NCBI RefSeq assembly: GCF_047495875.1
Contig: NC_092474.1
Coordinates: forward strand, 11,935,655-11,999,654
DNA from: Pithys albifrons albifrons
Lineage: Eukaryota; Chordata; Aves; Passeriformes; Thamnophilidae
Length of the DNA: 64,000 nucleotides
Direction of reading: 5' to 3'
Shown in pieces: positions 9,546 to 21,507 of this stretch; the stretch's first letter is position 1, and every line of letters begins with the position of its first letter. The notes beneath the pieces are model-generated. The model did not search any database. It had not been told where the DNA came from and saw only the letters and a list, made by a program, of their open reading frames with translations. A program made the position numbers and the translations under genes.

Positions 9546-12180
9546 ACACTGCCAGCTTTGCCAGCAGCAAAGCACTGGTAGAGGCAGCAAACACAGCTTA
9601 GAAATGCCTCTGTTACCTGGGGACAATGGAAAAGTGGAGATCCATCTAACTTATACAGTCCTGGGGAAATGCTGGCTGTGCTCCTTTTCTCCTGGGCTCT
9701 GCTGGACAGCTAAATCCCATTCTAAGCTTATGAAATATCACCTGCTCTTTATTCACATATCTGATGTATTTGCTGACGGCCAGAACCAGCATCTCTGTGG
9801 CTCCTCTTTCTAACCCCGTGGTCTTTAGATCTGAAAGCAGCCCTGATGGAACAGATGAAAACACAATGGTAACTCAATCTAACTTGCTCAGTGTAAAATG
9901 TAATAAAAAGGGGGCCCAGAGCCCAAGCCTGAGGCTGTAAATTTCCCACCAGCACCATGCCTGTCATCCTGCTCAGATGTTTCTCCTGCACCTCTTCCCT
10001 GCTTGGTCCCACTACTGGGACTGTGTGCTGTCATTTTGCCTTGCTGATCCAGGCATTACAAAGGAGCTGATCTACTGAGCTTTAATTCTATAGATACTCT
10101 GGCAAGGGCAGGATGGCTTAAGGGAAAGGCAATAAAAATAGGGCAGTCTTTGCTTTTGCCAAAGCCCAGGTGACTGGAGTTTGGGATGTTTGATACAGAG
10201 AACAGGCCCCCTAAGGGGAAAAGCCTGGCAGCTCTCATCCCTGGCTGGTGAACAGCATGGGAAACACCACCATATGAAGCTAATTATTTCAACTTAACTA
10301 ATGGCTTCATTATCTACTGGGGAATAAAGAGCCAGATGTATTGCATATTGTCCCAACTGCTGTCTCACCTCTGGGTCTGTTTTCCACCAGCTTACAAACA
10401 AAGGCATGTGAACTCAAAACTTTACCTGCTGCCAGCTCCACGTCTTTCATGCTCTTTGCCATCCATTTTCATCTCCCTTGTCCAGAAACAAATCAATACC
10501 ACATCAGTTCACACCTTGTCCTGACTGTACATTGTCCTCAGAAGCAGCCAGTGGAGAGGAAGCACAAGCTGGTGGCTGGAGGGCTCAGTCAGAGCATGGG
10601 ATTATCACAGCTCAGTTCCCCAGGCTCCCACAAACCACTATTTGGGAAGGCCAGACCTGCTCCAGCAGCTCCAAAATGTTAATGGTATCTGTGGTTTGAC
10701 ACCTCAGATCCACAGCAAGGGGCTCAGTGCCACCTCACCAGCTGGGATGGGAGAAAAAGGGTCCCATGTGAACTCAGCTGTGTGGAATAGAGTCTGCAGC
10801 TCCAAGGGAACGTGAGATTTGCAGAAAACTCTCCCCCCCCCAAAAAAAAAAAAGAGGGAAAAAAAAATCTCTTGGAAACTCCTATGGTTTTTATCTAGAA
10901 CAGATTTTTTTTTTGGTGTTTGAAGTCTCTTTCTGGCAGATGAACATATGGAAGGGGGATGACACTGCCCAGTTCAGTTATTTAAGTTACACAGCAGAGG
11001 AGTTAAGGGCTGGGGAACCTTGGAGAGACAGAGAATCCATTTCAGAGCTCCACTGAGTGCTCATTTCTCAGCTCCCAAGTACTTCCCTCTCATCCTTGTG
11101 CTGCCTGAAATCCCACAGGCAGAACATTCCAGCCAGAATCTCCCTCCCAGGGCAGAGACAGGGAACCCATCCTGCATAACTGGGAGGTGGAGGAGACAGA
11201 GCCAATGCCAGCTTTAGAGAGAAGGAGGACAGCTCTCCCTCCTCTCTTCCAGGGCTGGCTGCAGAGCTCAGCTCCCACAAGCAGCCAGCCCAGGATCCTG
11301 ACTTGGGGTATTCAATTACCACAAATCACTGACTGCACAAGATACTCAGAGCCAGGAGCTGCCCAGCAAGCACCAGCTGTGAGGAACGTGAGGAAACATC
11401 CTTACCATCATCATCATCTCCCTTTATAGGATCCCTTCACCACATCTGAGCTCTCCTACAGTCATGGCAGAGATCCAGGGCTGGGATGCTCAGCACCTGC
11501 CAGCAGCATCCTCCCATTGTTAGCTGTGCCCAGGCACAGCTGGAATTAGGGAGGGAGCTGGGAGACTGAATGTCCCAAATCACATCATCTCTATTGCTTC
11601 ATATTAAAACATCCCATGATTCTCTCACCAATAAATAGGCAGACAAATAGCTGTTTTAAAATGTGATCCCCACAAGCTGTTTTGAGAAGGAATTATCTCT
11701 GTAAAACCTTAGGTAGAGTTACCCCTGTTACTTACCCCTCCTCTGCCTCCTTCCCTGGAAAAGTCCTGAGCCAGCACCTCCTGATTTACAGGAGATCAGA
11801 GTCATCAGGGGAGCTGGTTTTAAAACTCTTCATTTATAGAGACACGAATGGCAAAGTAGGTTCAGCCCCAAATTTGACCTCCAGCACCAGGAAACTGATG
11901 TTACTGAGTGCAGTGTGTCTTCCAGAGCCTAAATATGTTACACCTGGAGAAGCACAGGTTGAACATGAAGTGGGATAAAGAGGTAACTGGTCCTGCAGGC
12001 ACTGGTGAGGGGACACATTCCTGCACCAGCATCTCCTGCTGCCACAGGAAAAGCTTCAATCCCATAAATAAACCCCTGTGTTGCCTTTCCCTCCTCTCAG
12101 GTATTAGCACAGCTCTGACTTCCTAAAGATGATGCTGATTGCCCACCAAAGTGCTGGCAAAAGAGGAGCCTGACTTGATC
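9546..12180. other. Unique noncoding sequence with simple tracts
   Basis: No gene is recognised. Low-complexity runs lie at 10833-10869 (nine or so Cs, then A runs) and 10906-10915 (T run). A short CAT/ATC repeat is at 11405-11418. Open frames up to 113 codons (10341-10682) show no domain and overlap frames on the same and the opposite strand. Confidence 0.55.
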
Positions 12181-12185
12181 TCTGT

Positions 12186-12295
12186 TGTTCCTCAATCAAA
12201 CCCTTGAAGTGTCAATCAATCAATTTAAATGAGGATTATTTCTGATATATTTACAACTTCATGTTATAACATCATAATGTTGAGTACTCCTTTTG
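12186..12295. promoter_or_regulatory. AT-rich patch with tandem ATCA motifs, candidate element
   Basis: GTCAATCAATCAATTTAAAT at 12211-12230 holds overlapping TGATTGAT-type sites on the minus strand, the sequence class bound by PBX-HOX complexes. It is followed by ATTATTTCTGATATATTTAC and TAACATCATAATG. The arrangement is suggestive only; no conservation data are available to me. Confidence 0.2.
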
Positions 12296-13079
12296 TAGCC
12301 AAGAACTGAACACCATTCTGGTTCAAAACAAATAAACACAAAGTGTAAAACACTCAGGTACTTTCCTCACCATCTTTCTTATTCTTCCTACCACACAAAC
12401 TCTTCCCTGGAATAAAAATGCTGCTCTGCTGCAGAACGAGTACTCTCAAAGGATACTGATCTTCAGGACTTGAAATTCATGGCATTAAATTCTATTTCAA
12501 AGGCACTTTTGGAGTTTTCAACTGGCCATATGACATTGTTTGAAAAACATGAACTCACCCTGAGCCACCTGTGCCCTCCAGTACAGACTTTTGTGATCAT
12601 CCCGTGTAAGAAGCTGAAGCTGGCCTGAAGCTCCTCTCCCTCCATCCCTCCAGGATGCAGAGCTTCATCTCACACCAACATGTCCGGCTCTTCCAAGGTA
12701 GATTTCCACACCTATACACAGGAACTTACAGAATATTAGGAAAACAACATCCTACAAAACATTCTTCAAAGCCCTCTTATTTCTCAGCACACCCTTTCCC
12801 CCTCTCTTTTCCTGCTGCCTTGCAGTGCTGTGTGCAGGCAGGAGCTTTCAACATCACCTATTTCAGCCTCATGCTGCACATGCCCCAAATACTCTCCAGT
12901 TTTATTTAATAGAAATGAAGCAAAGAAAATCTTTCCTTTCTTTTAAAAGACCTCACTCTAAAATCACAGTGGGTACAGTTCCCATGTGCTTTCCACCCTC
13001 TCTGCCCATCAGCAAGGACAAGGACAGCATTTGGGACTCCCTCCACCCTGCTTGGCCATTCCCAACTCCCAAAGAGCGG
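12296..13079. other. Unique noncoding sequence
   Basis: Nothing recognisable. Overlapping open frames 12655-12909 and 12825-13163 are unlike any protein I know. Confidence 0.55.
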
Positions 13080-13570
13080 GGTAGTGGGTGCAGAGCAGGA
13101 TGGGCCGCGCTGTGCCGGCCTCTGGAAGCCCATTACTGTTTTATGGAGGTCACCCTCACCTAATTATGCCACTGTTCCTCCCAGCCCCAGCCTGACCCTG
13201 CCTGATCCTGAAACGGATTAACATGTCTTGGTCACTTGAGCGTGTGGTGTGTGTCTGCTCGGCCAGGGCAGCGGCTCGAGGGCTGCCTGTATCTCAATGT
13301 TATTTTGACCTCGGCCGTTTTTTTCCGTGGCGAGTCCTTCGCAGACCTGTTGAATGGGGCTTTCATTTCGCTGACCCCAGGGGTCATCTGTTTTCGGAGC
13401 ATGAAATATGGCTGCCGGTGGACAGGAGGGAAGAGATAAACTTCACTGAGGAGCCTTAACAGGCCAATGAGCCGTGACTAATGATGATTGTGGTTTGTCT
13501 TTCGAGGGCATAATTTATTGGGCTGCTGACCACTTAGTGCACTGCTTGGGGAATTAACTCCTTCGGGGGT
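13080..13570. promoter_or_regulatory. CpG-retaining block, best candidate enhancer or conserved noncoding element
   Basis: I count about 20 CpGs in 490 bases, against near absence in most of the surrounding DNA. The block mixes GC-rich parts (GGGCCGCGCTGTGCCGGCC) with AT-rich homeodomain-like parts (CCTAATTATGCC, GACTAATGATGATTG, ATAATTTATTGGG). Other motifs are a RUNX-type TGTGGTTT at 13488-13495, a CCAAT box at 13465-13469, and the near-palindrome TGACCCCAGGGGTCA at 13372-13386. The last reads as everted GGGTCA nuclear-receptor half-sites with a 3-base spacer, or as an AP-2-like CCCCAGGGG. Open frames across it (13223-13459) have no protein family. This mixture is typical of deeply conserved developmental elements, but I infer that from composition alone. 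Confidence 0.4.
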
Positions 13571-13769
13571 TTGTCTGCTCATTGCTCATCCTTCTTCCCT
13601 TTTGCAGGGGGAGCAAACATTTCTCCCTGTGTCTTTCCTCCTCCTGTGATGCTTCCCAGCTGTTTTCATCACCTCTACCTTGTGTACCCCTAAAAAGATG
13701 TTTCTTCAAGCTCTTCTCCAAGCTTATTTCTTATTGTCCCAGCCTTTGGTTGTGGCCAGAAAAGGGACC

Positions 13770-13880
13770 ATGAGTCCCGGTGACCCTTCTAGGCAGGACC
13801 GTGGTGCTCCTGGGATGGCAGGCGGCCGACGCGAGCCACGATTGTCCCGACAAAAGAGCTGGCGTGTCAAACACGGCTCT
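13770..13880. promoter_or_regulatory. Second CpG cluster downstream of the 13.1-13.6 kb block
   Basis: Roughly ten CpGs occur in 110 bases, centred on GGCGGCCGACGCGAGCCACG at 13821-13840. It lies 200 bases beyond the previous block and may be part of the same regulatory unit. The open frames running through it (13680-13937, 13780-14091) look like chance products of GC-rich DNA. Confidence 0.25.
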
Positions 13881-16800
13881 TACATCTTCATCAGGGGCTC
13901 CCAGGGCCTCCAGCTTTCTCCTGAGAGGAAAGCCTGAGCCTGAGAGCACGTTCCCAGCAGCACCATCATCCATCTCTGTCACTCATGGGGAGATGGAGAC
14001 AGACAGGGATTCTCCAGGATCACTACAGTGTGGACAGTCTGGGGAAGGATGGCAGCAGCCCATGGCCAGAGAAAGGAGGAGGCAGCATTAGAACCCAAGC
14101 CCAAATTTCACTTTTTTCTTTTACCTTAAAATTCAACTTTAAAACTTACAAAAATTTGGGTTTCCAGTGATCTGTAGCTGGAGTAGAGGTTGGCACCACA
14201 AGGAGCTCATTGGCAATAAGTCATTTCATTTTTGGGGAGCACCTGTGTCTTCTCCAGCATCCTAGAAAAGAAATCAGAGGTTGTAGGAGCATCCTACAGC
14301 CTTTAAGTTATTTTAGTGGGTAAATTCTGCCTTTGTCTGCAATGCTGCATTGCATTGCCCTTGGTGTGATTAAGGAGGCTCACCAAGTTGCAAGTGCCTG
14401 AAAATATGATTCAGGGGGAAGATGCTGATTCTGACTTTTCCTGTGGTATCTTTGGAGATCAGAGGGGTAAAAAAAGATCCAAGAGGTGCTGGGGGAGGGG
14501 TTTGGAGCAGGGAAAACAGTTCACCTTTCTTCCTGCCAAAGGAAGCTCTCACCATGCACTTGCCTGGGTCTGATGGGAGCCAGCCCTGGGTTAGTGGGGG
14601 TGTCCTGTGTTTTGGGGTGCTCAGTGCAGAGCCAGAAGGGACTGTGATTCTGGGAGTCACAGGATTGGGAAGAGTCCTGAAAGAGCCATTTTCAAACCAG
14701 CCATAAATTGAATCAATTAATTGAATTATCAGTCAAGCTCTATTTAAACACTGATCACATAAATCGAAATGAGAGTGGTCTCCTTTGGATAATTCTCCTT
14801 AATAGCACAGAAAAAAAGACATCAGAAAGCCTGGGGGAAGACTGAAAGAGTTCCCCGAAGGCTTACATGGGTCCAGATCTACTTCTCCTTTTAAAAAGCT
14901 GTAATTATTCACACATTAAGAGCCATCCTGCCAGAGCAGCTCCTTGCCTTTGAAGGCACAGGAGTTATTCCTGCAGCAGTGGGTGTCCTTTAGGATACAG
15001 AGATTTCAGTAGGGCCAAGGACCACAGAGAAGAAGCCACGAGGTCTCCCTAAGATCCAACAGCCCCCCAGTAAGCACAAGGTGTCCACAGTGACTGGCAA
15101 GGAAATAGGATGGGAACACAACCACAGGTGCTTCTCTATCCCTCAGCATCAAACATTCCTGCCCTTCAGAGCAAGGTTTGAGAAAGGCCCTGGACATTTG
15201 GGACTGGTTTCCTGCTGATTTACAAGCCAAAGGACAAGCCATAAACCTCAGCCCACTAATTGCAGTAAGAGCAGTGGCACGGCCCAGGTCTGAGCTCCAG
15301 TGCTTGTACAACCGTGTGCATTAATACACCACAGTGACCTGGCACTCTGCGAGTTCAATCACCCTGTAACTCATTACTGCAAATTAAAGGAGAGACTCTC
15401 ATCCTATCCAGGCTTGCTGAGGATTTCTGGGGAGGCACAGGATGTCTGTGGCTCCTCCAGTAATCACCTGAGAGGAGATTTCATTGGAAATTTGGAGGCA
15501 ATTTAGCAAATTAGCTAAATACTTAGCAAATCCAGTGTGAGTTATAAGCAGCTCCTTATTCAGGTGAGGGGTTTGTGGGGGGGGTTGCAGAAGCTGAAGG
15601 CAGTTCTGTAAATAAATGGGTTTAAGTGAAGGATTTCTAGGAAGAAAATGTTTTACATGAATATTTCTGGGACAAATAATAAAAAGAAACTGTAGGTAGA
15701 GCCTAGAATATTCTGTGTGTGCATGCCTTAGGTTTTCAGATTTATTTCTTTCTAACTGCTGTCCAAAAACTAAAAAGGTACAAGGTTATTTATTTCCCTG
15801 CATTTTTCTTGCAGAAAAAAAAAAGATGTTTGGAAAGAAAGTAAAAACTTACCTCTTTCCCTGCCCATGCAACACACTGGCACCTCCTGAGCTGCCCTCC
15901 TAGAATTGTCCAACCCAACATTCCACCTTCTGTTTGATCTCCCCTCACAAGAGACCTTTCTCTGACTGTTATTGTTATCACTAAGTAGTGCCCGGGCAGG
16001 AGAGACAAAATCACACCCCTGTTCCTCCCAGGTGGGACCACACACGAGCACAGGCAGTGCTGTGGGAACAACCTGCACCCCAAGGGATGGGGCAGATGGA
16101 AAGGATGCATGAGCTGGGTGCCAGTGTGGAAATAAAGATGTAAGAAACAGGAGACTGAGTCAGCAGAGAATAAAAACAGAAAGCAGAAAGGAAAAAAAAA
16201 GGCCAAGGCAAGCTGAGACAGTGAGCTCATGCATCCCAGGCTGGATGCAGCCCTTCAAGGCTCGGCAGCCACGGTGATTAGCCAAGACATGATCCAGCCT
16301 TTGCTGGCCTGATGCAGGGTAAGAGGTCAGCAGCAGGCTGATAAAACAGAGTATCTTCAGCTCCTCTTGGGGGGTGAGATGGCTAAAACTCGACTGTGAT
16401 GGTCTCTGAGCAAATAGCCTTGCAGTGCCCAAAACCCACCAAAGGCCACTGGGCTCAGCTCTGCCTTTGCCCCCTAAAATTGGCCCATTTGGGTATGGAT
16501 GAATCTTGCAAAGAAACAAGGCAGCTGCTTCTCCCTGTGATGTGCTCAGATGTTGTCAGAGTTTAATTTGGAGAGGAGGGAAATGGTGCAAGTTGGACCT
16601 TTTGAAGTGATATTGTTACCTGCTGTCACAAAGCCTTAATGGATGGGGAGATGGCTCTTGGCTGGGCTGAAATTCCCGAGCTCAGCCTTGTAAAAGAAGA
16701 TCTGAATGTAAAAGAGAGGGGGAGATGTTTAACAGAGACAAGACCTGGGGATCAACAGGAGAGAGGAACATCCCAGCACATCAGGTTAACCCTTCCAGTA

Positions 16801-17349
16801 CCAATTTCTGCTTCTCTGACAGCTGGTCTGGGTAAATCACAGCTAAGAAGCAACACGGAGTACAGCAGGAAGAGAAAATGCAGGTGCCTTTAAAAATACC
16901 CTTCAAAAACCTCCCAAACTTGGGTTTTGGAAGAGGAAATGTAGTTTCTCTTACCCTGAATCCCGTGCTTTCCTCTGCCCTGCTCTGGGCAGCAGTACAG
17001 CTTCCAGTCCACATGTGACTGATGCTGCTGGAAAATCATTAACTCTGCTACAGAGGCAGAGTTGGATAAACAGCCTGCTGTTGTTCTGCACATGTGAGTT
17101 ACTGTAGGAGTTGGTGAAAGATTCTGGGTTTATAGCCTTGGAAAATGATTTATTTTTTTCAGCCCACAGCTGATAAAGTTGGGGAAATGCCAGTGTATGA
17201 TCTCCCTGTTCTGCTTCTTGCTTGAGAGCTGAACCTCAGAGCCACCAGACAAAAGGAAGGGGAGAAATGCTCAAACAAATAGCAAAAAAAGCACAAAATC
17301 TGCTGCTCAGCACGGTGGTAAATATTGCTTGTGCAGGTCTGTGTCCACA
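13881..17349. other. Unique noncoding sequence
   Basis: No gene is recognised. At 14700-14775 there is an AT-rich run with AATCAATTAATTGAATTATC, again homeodomain-like. A G run sits at 15577-15586. The 146-codon frame at 15790-16230 (minus) is rich in Phe, Leu and Ser because it reads across A-rich sequence, and no family is recognised. Confidence 0.55.
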
Positions 17350-17507
17350 CCCATCCCTGAAAGTGTTCAAGGCCAGGCTGGACAGGGCTTGGAGCAACCT
17401 GGTCTGATGGAAGCTGTCCCTGACCATGACAGGGGGTGGAACGAGATGGTCTTTAAGGTCCCTTCCAACCCAAACCATTCTGGGACTCTATGATGATTCT
17501 ATGATTC
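17350..17507 (+). mobile_element. CR1 LINE 3' end, plus orientation
   Basis: From CCATCCCTGAAAGTGTTCAA and GGCCAGGCTGGACAGGGCTT the sequence runs through the 3' UTR to TTTAAGGTCCCTTCCAACCC and AAACCATTCTGGGACTCTAT, ending in ATGATTCTATGATTC. These terminal short repeats are the CR1 hallmark. Only the last 160 bases are present. The tail matches the consensus closely, so the insertion is moderately young compared with the 8.6 kb copy. Confidence 0.93.
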
Positions 17508-20500
17508 ATTTGGGCACAGACCCACCAATCTTTCCTGTTTCCAGTACCAAGCCATCTTAGACAGGAACACAAGCAGGTTGGGAATGGGGTGGATTACAGA
17601 CATCTTATCCCAAAAGCAGATTCTCATCAGACAACCAGCAGTCACTTTCTGGCTCTCAAAGCTGTTCCAAATGCTTAAGGATCATTCTTTTGATCCTCTT
17701 TCACCTGGGCAAAGCACTGGTTTGGGATCAGTTTAGCTCTTCCCTCTCACAAGCAAAGCAGAACACGCAGCACCCAAGGATCCTCCAATTCCTTCATACA
17801 ATCCCTCATCCCTCCACAAAATCCTGCTTTCAGTGTTGCTGACAGGGATACACAGTCTCAGGATCATGCTGGAGAAGCTTCCCAGTGTCCTCTTGATGTG
17901 CACATGGAAAGAAACTCTCACAGCAGGCAGCAGCACACCACAGGGATGTTATTGCTTGATCCACAGCATAGTGTTGGGAATCTTGAATTGTTGGAACTAA
18001 GTCCAGCCATACCTAGAGATAATTTTGCCACAAGATTTTGCCAGATGACCCTCACTGGATGCAAAATCTTAATTAACACTAAAGTTGTCCTACCTGCAGC
18101 ATTCTTCCTCTGCCCCTTGGGAGTTCTGGGAGGTGCCGGGGGAAGCTGCGGCTACCTCTGTGATTCTGTCTAACTCCAGTCACTTGTGGGATTTGCCTCA
18201 TTAAATCAGCACATGGGTTGATTTAGTCCAGGCATGAGAGCAGCTCCATGTCCCCTGTCACTACTCTGAGCATTTCTGAGCCTGCCATCCAGCCTGCAGC
18301 ACTTTGAGAGCCAGGTTATTTGCATTTTGAAGGGTGGAACTCAGAAAAGGAGCTGAAGTTGGAGAAGCAGAGTAGGATTTGGAGATGAGAGCAGGGCATT
18401 TGGGCCAGGGGCTACAATAGGAGAGCAGGGCATGGACCTGCTAACTCACTCTGATGTGCATTCCAGCACTGATGGAAAATAACTGCAAATTGCTCCATTG
18501 ACCATCCACTCATCACCCACCACCCTCATGTACCCATCAGAGATGCTGGGCATGAGCAGTTTGCTGTGGCCACCTCAAAATCACATTCACCTCTTTGGTC
18601 TGAGCGGGGGTAAAAGCTGGCAAAAAACACTGTAGGACTCACTGGGACAAAGCTGGTAATAACACATGAATAATCAGAGGTTGCCAAAGTCCTCATTAAG
18701 CAAAGCAGGGTTGGCTTTCCAAAGGATAGGCTGAAAGGCAAGTGTCTCCTGTTACAAGTGCAGTGTCTAGAAGAAGAATAACCCTTGCCTGTTCTAGATA
18801 AGGGAAATAGTAGGTATGCCTTAAATACTTCTATTACTTCAAAGTTCATAAATCTATTGGTTTAAAACTGTCAACAAGAAAGAGGAAATATGAGCTAGAG
18901 ACCTGGTTATCACCAGGAAAGGAATTTCCTCCAAAGAGAGAGCAGGACAGTAAGGCCAGGAAGGACAGACAGAGAGGGAAATACCTCCATGAGAAATTAG
19001 GAATCTGGATGAGCCTGATCTGTGAATATCTTTTCATTGACTCCAGCAGACTTTATCTCTGCCCCAGTGTAAGAGAAGGATTGGTAGGCAAGACTTGTTT
19101 TCAACTCACCAGGTAAAACAAAGGTAATAGAAACTGTATGAGTTCATTGGCATTAATTTCTTGGGTTGTTTTGGATTTTTATTATTTTTTAAGTCTTTGA
19201 AATATTTCAAGGTTTTGTCAAAAATATCCCTTTGCTCTGCTGGCCTGATCCTGCTTTTTGGTATACTGAGCTAGTGCTTCCAGGGAGAAGAGTCATGTGG
19301 CAAAGAGGTTGAGAAGTCTGCAGAACATGAAGAGCATTGAGAACCCATGGGGAAGAGGAAGGAGCCTCCTAGGAAGGACCTTTTAGCCTCAGACAGAGAG
19401 AGCTGCAATGCAAAGGGAGGAGGAAACGGGGGAAAGCAAGGACTGAAGGAATGAGTGCTGAAATCCATGCCTGGTTTTGGTTTGCACAGGATGAAACAGA
19501 ATTGGTATTAACCCTCAAAAGCAACTTTTCTACCCAAAGTCACCAAACCCACCACCAATACTCAGCTTTGCTGCCACCACTGAACCCACTGATGCTGTTC
19601 ATCCTGTCACTGAACACAGCTGGGACATGGCTGCTCACAGCAAAGGACTCTTGAAGAGCTGACACATCCCACACAGTGATGGGAAAGGGCAGAGCTGATG
19701 GCAGGAGTGCTCAGCACCCAACCAGGAGGTGCCTGCTGAAGGCTGGAGCAAAGGGAGCTGCACTTGTCCTGTAATGGGGTGTCCTGTTGAACTGCCAAGG
19801 ACCAAAATGAGAAAACTGGTGTTTCCTTACAGGTGTATCAACAAATCCTCCAAAGATGAAAAGCATCTCAATCAGAATTGTCTGTACCTCCTCCCAGTGC
19901 TGAAAACTGGGCGCTTGAGGTGTCATCTTTACTGGATCCATAAGTCTTGAATGGTCCTGACCTGGGCTGGGCAGCTGGAGCCTCCACACCACCCTCACTC
20001 TGGACACAGCACTGCCTGGTGCATCTATTCTGGGAATACTGAGGACTCTGGTTCCCAGAGCTGTCAGGGCAGCACTAAATCCACCAAGAACTTGTTCAAA
20101 CAAACACATTACAGCAGATAAAGGATCAGATAGTTCAATATCTCCGGCTCCTACCTGAGAGCAACATGACAGGACTATTTTCTCCCGTTGCAAATTCATC
20201 CTCTCCCTGTATGTCTGAAAAAGGTTCTTTAATAAGGCCCATCCTTCCCCCACCTTTCCCCTTCTGCTTTTATCTAATTCTGTCTTAAGTCACCATCCTG
20301 TCTTAGGGCAAAGTTCCCACTGCTGCCAACCCCTCCCCTCTCCCTCAATAACCCAAGCCTGGTGCTCTGCTCTGTGGGTAAGCAGTAACTTGCTCATATA
20401 AGAGTGTTTACATTTGAATATAAGTACAATTACACCAGCAGATCTAATAGTCCTCTCTGTATATGTTACTGAGTACTTAGGGCCATTTTTCTGAGACCCA

Positions 20501-21393
20501 TTATGCTCATGTGATTTTCCTCAAAGCCTTTTGGAGGGATTTTGTTTTGACAGGAGGGCATTAAGGGGGTGAAACTGATAGCATAAGTACCACTTACAGA
20601 CTTTGATCAGCTTGGGTCATAATTCTCTTGGAGAAAGTCTTGTATATATTAGAGAAGGAAATTAATTTTATTGCCGCTGTGGCTCTTTTTTTTTATCCTG
20701 CCTGTAACGTCCAAGCACTTGTGCTCAGATTTTTTTTTTTAATTTTTCTTCCTCCCCCCCCAGCCCTCTGTGTTCAGAACTGAAGTACAAATTGGGCTGT
20801 CCTCCTTCTAGAGGGAAGGACTGGATAAAGCCAGAATATCTTGGACCCTCATCTCCATCAGGATGGTTCCCACTGATATGATCCCAACAAGGTATGAGAG
20901 AGGCTTGCAAAATTCTTCCTTCCCATGCACTGGATATAAATGTTGCACAGATGAATGCAGCAAGAATAGACTTTTTTTCATCTGTAAATATCAAAAAATG
21001 AGCAGGTAACTGGACTTCACAGATACCTACCAAGTATTATCTGGGATGCCCAATTCCCAGACTAATAGTTTGAGAAGAGCTACATGAGAACAGGCTGAAT
21101 ATGTCAGATGTTCCTGCAGCCATGACACAGAGATGACCAACTTCTGCCTCCAACCCAACTGCCACACCAGGGGCAGGAGAAGCAGAACTGATTGGCACTG
21201 TATGTATGGCCAAACTTTGCAAACGAAGATTTGGGCAGGGCTGTCCCCACATGGGTGGGCCCTTCCAGCCTGCGCAGTGGATTTTAGGTGAGGCTCAGAG
21301 TGCACAGAACTGGCCCCACTGTTTAAGTCCTGAGGTCCATCTGCCACAGCCAAGCAAGCTTGGATGGTGCCAGTGAAGTCCTCAGGACTAGAA
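17508..21393. other. Unique noncoding sequence
   Basis: No gene is recognised. T-rich and C-rich runs lie at 20687-20696, 20730-20748 and 20754-20761. The 180-codon minus frame at 19711-20253 and the 176-codon minus frame at 21027-21557 carry no domain I know; the latter also runs over the 5S pseudogene, which argues against it being a gene. Confidence 0.55.
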
Positions 21394-21507
21394 CCTACAG
21401 CACCCGGCATTTTCCAGGAGGTCTCCCATCCAAGTACTAATCCGGGGCTGACCCTGCTGAGCTTCCGAGATCTGATGGGATTGGATGTCAGGAAGGCATT
21501 TAACTGC
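21394..21507 (-). pseudogene. 5S ribosomal RNA pseudogene
   Basis: The plus strand carries the reverse complement of vertebrate 5S rRNA. CCTACAGCACCCGGCATTTT is the 3' stem, and GGTCTCCCATCCAAGTACTA is the box C and adjoining region, identical to the functional gene over this run. TGACCCTGCTGAGCTTCCGA and GATCTGATGGGATTGGATG follow and are progressively more altered towards the RNA 5' end (high coordinate). The RNA would read on the minus strand with its 3' end at about 21394. No T-run terminator follows on the minus strand, and the 5' third is badly eroded, so I call it a dispersed pseudogene rather than a functional locus. AmnSINE1-type elements have a 5S-derived head, but the 3' two thirds here are too close to true 5S for that. 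Confidence 0.88.
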
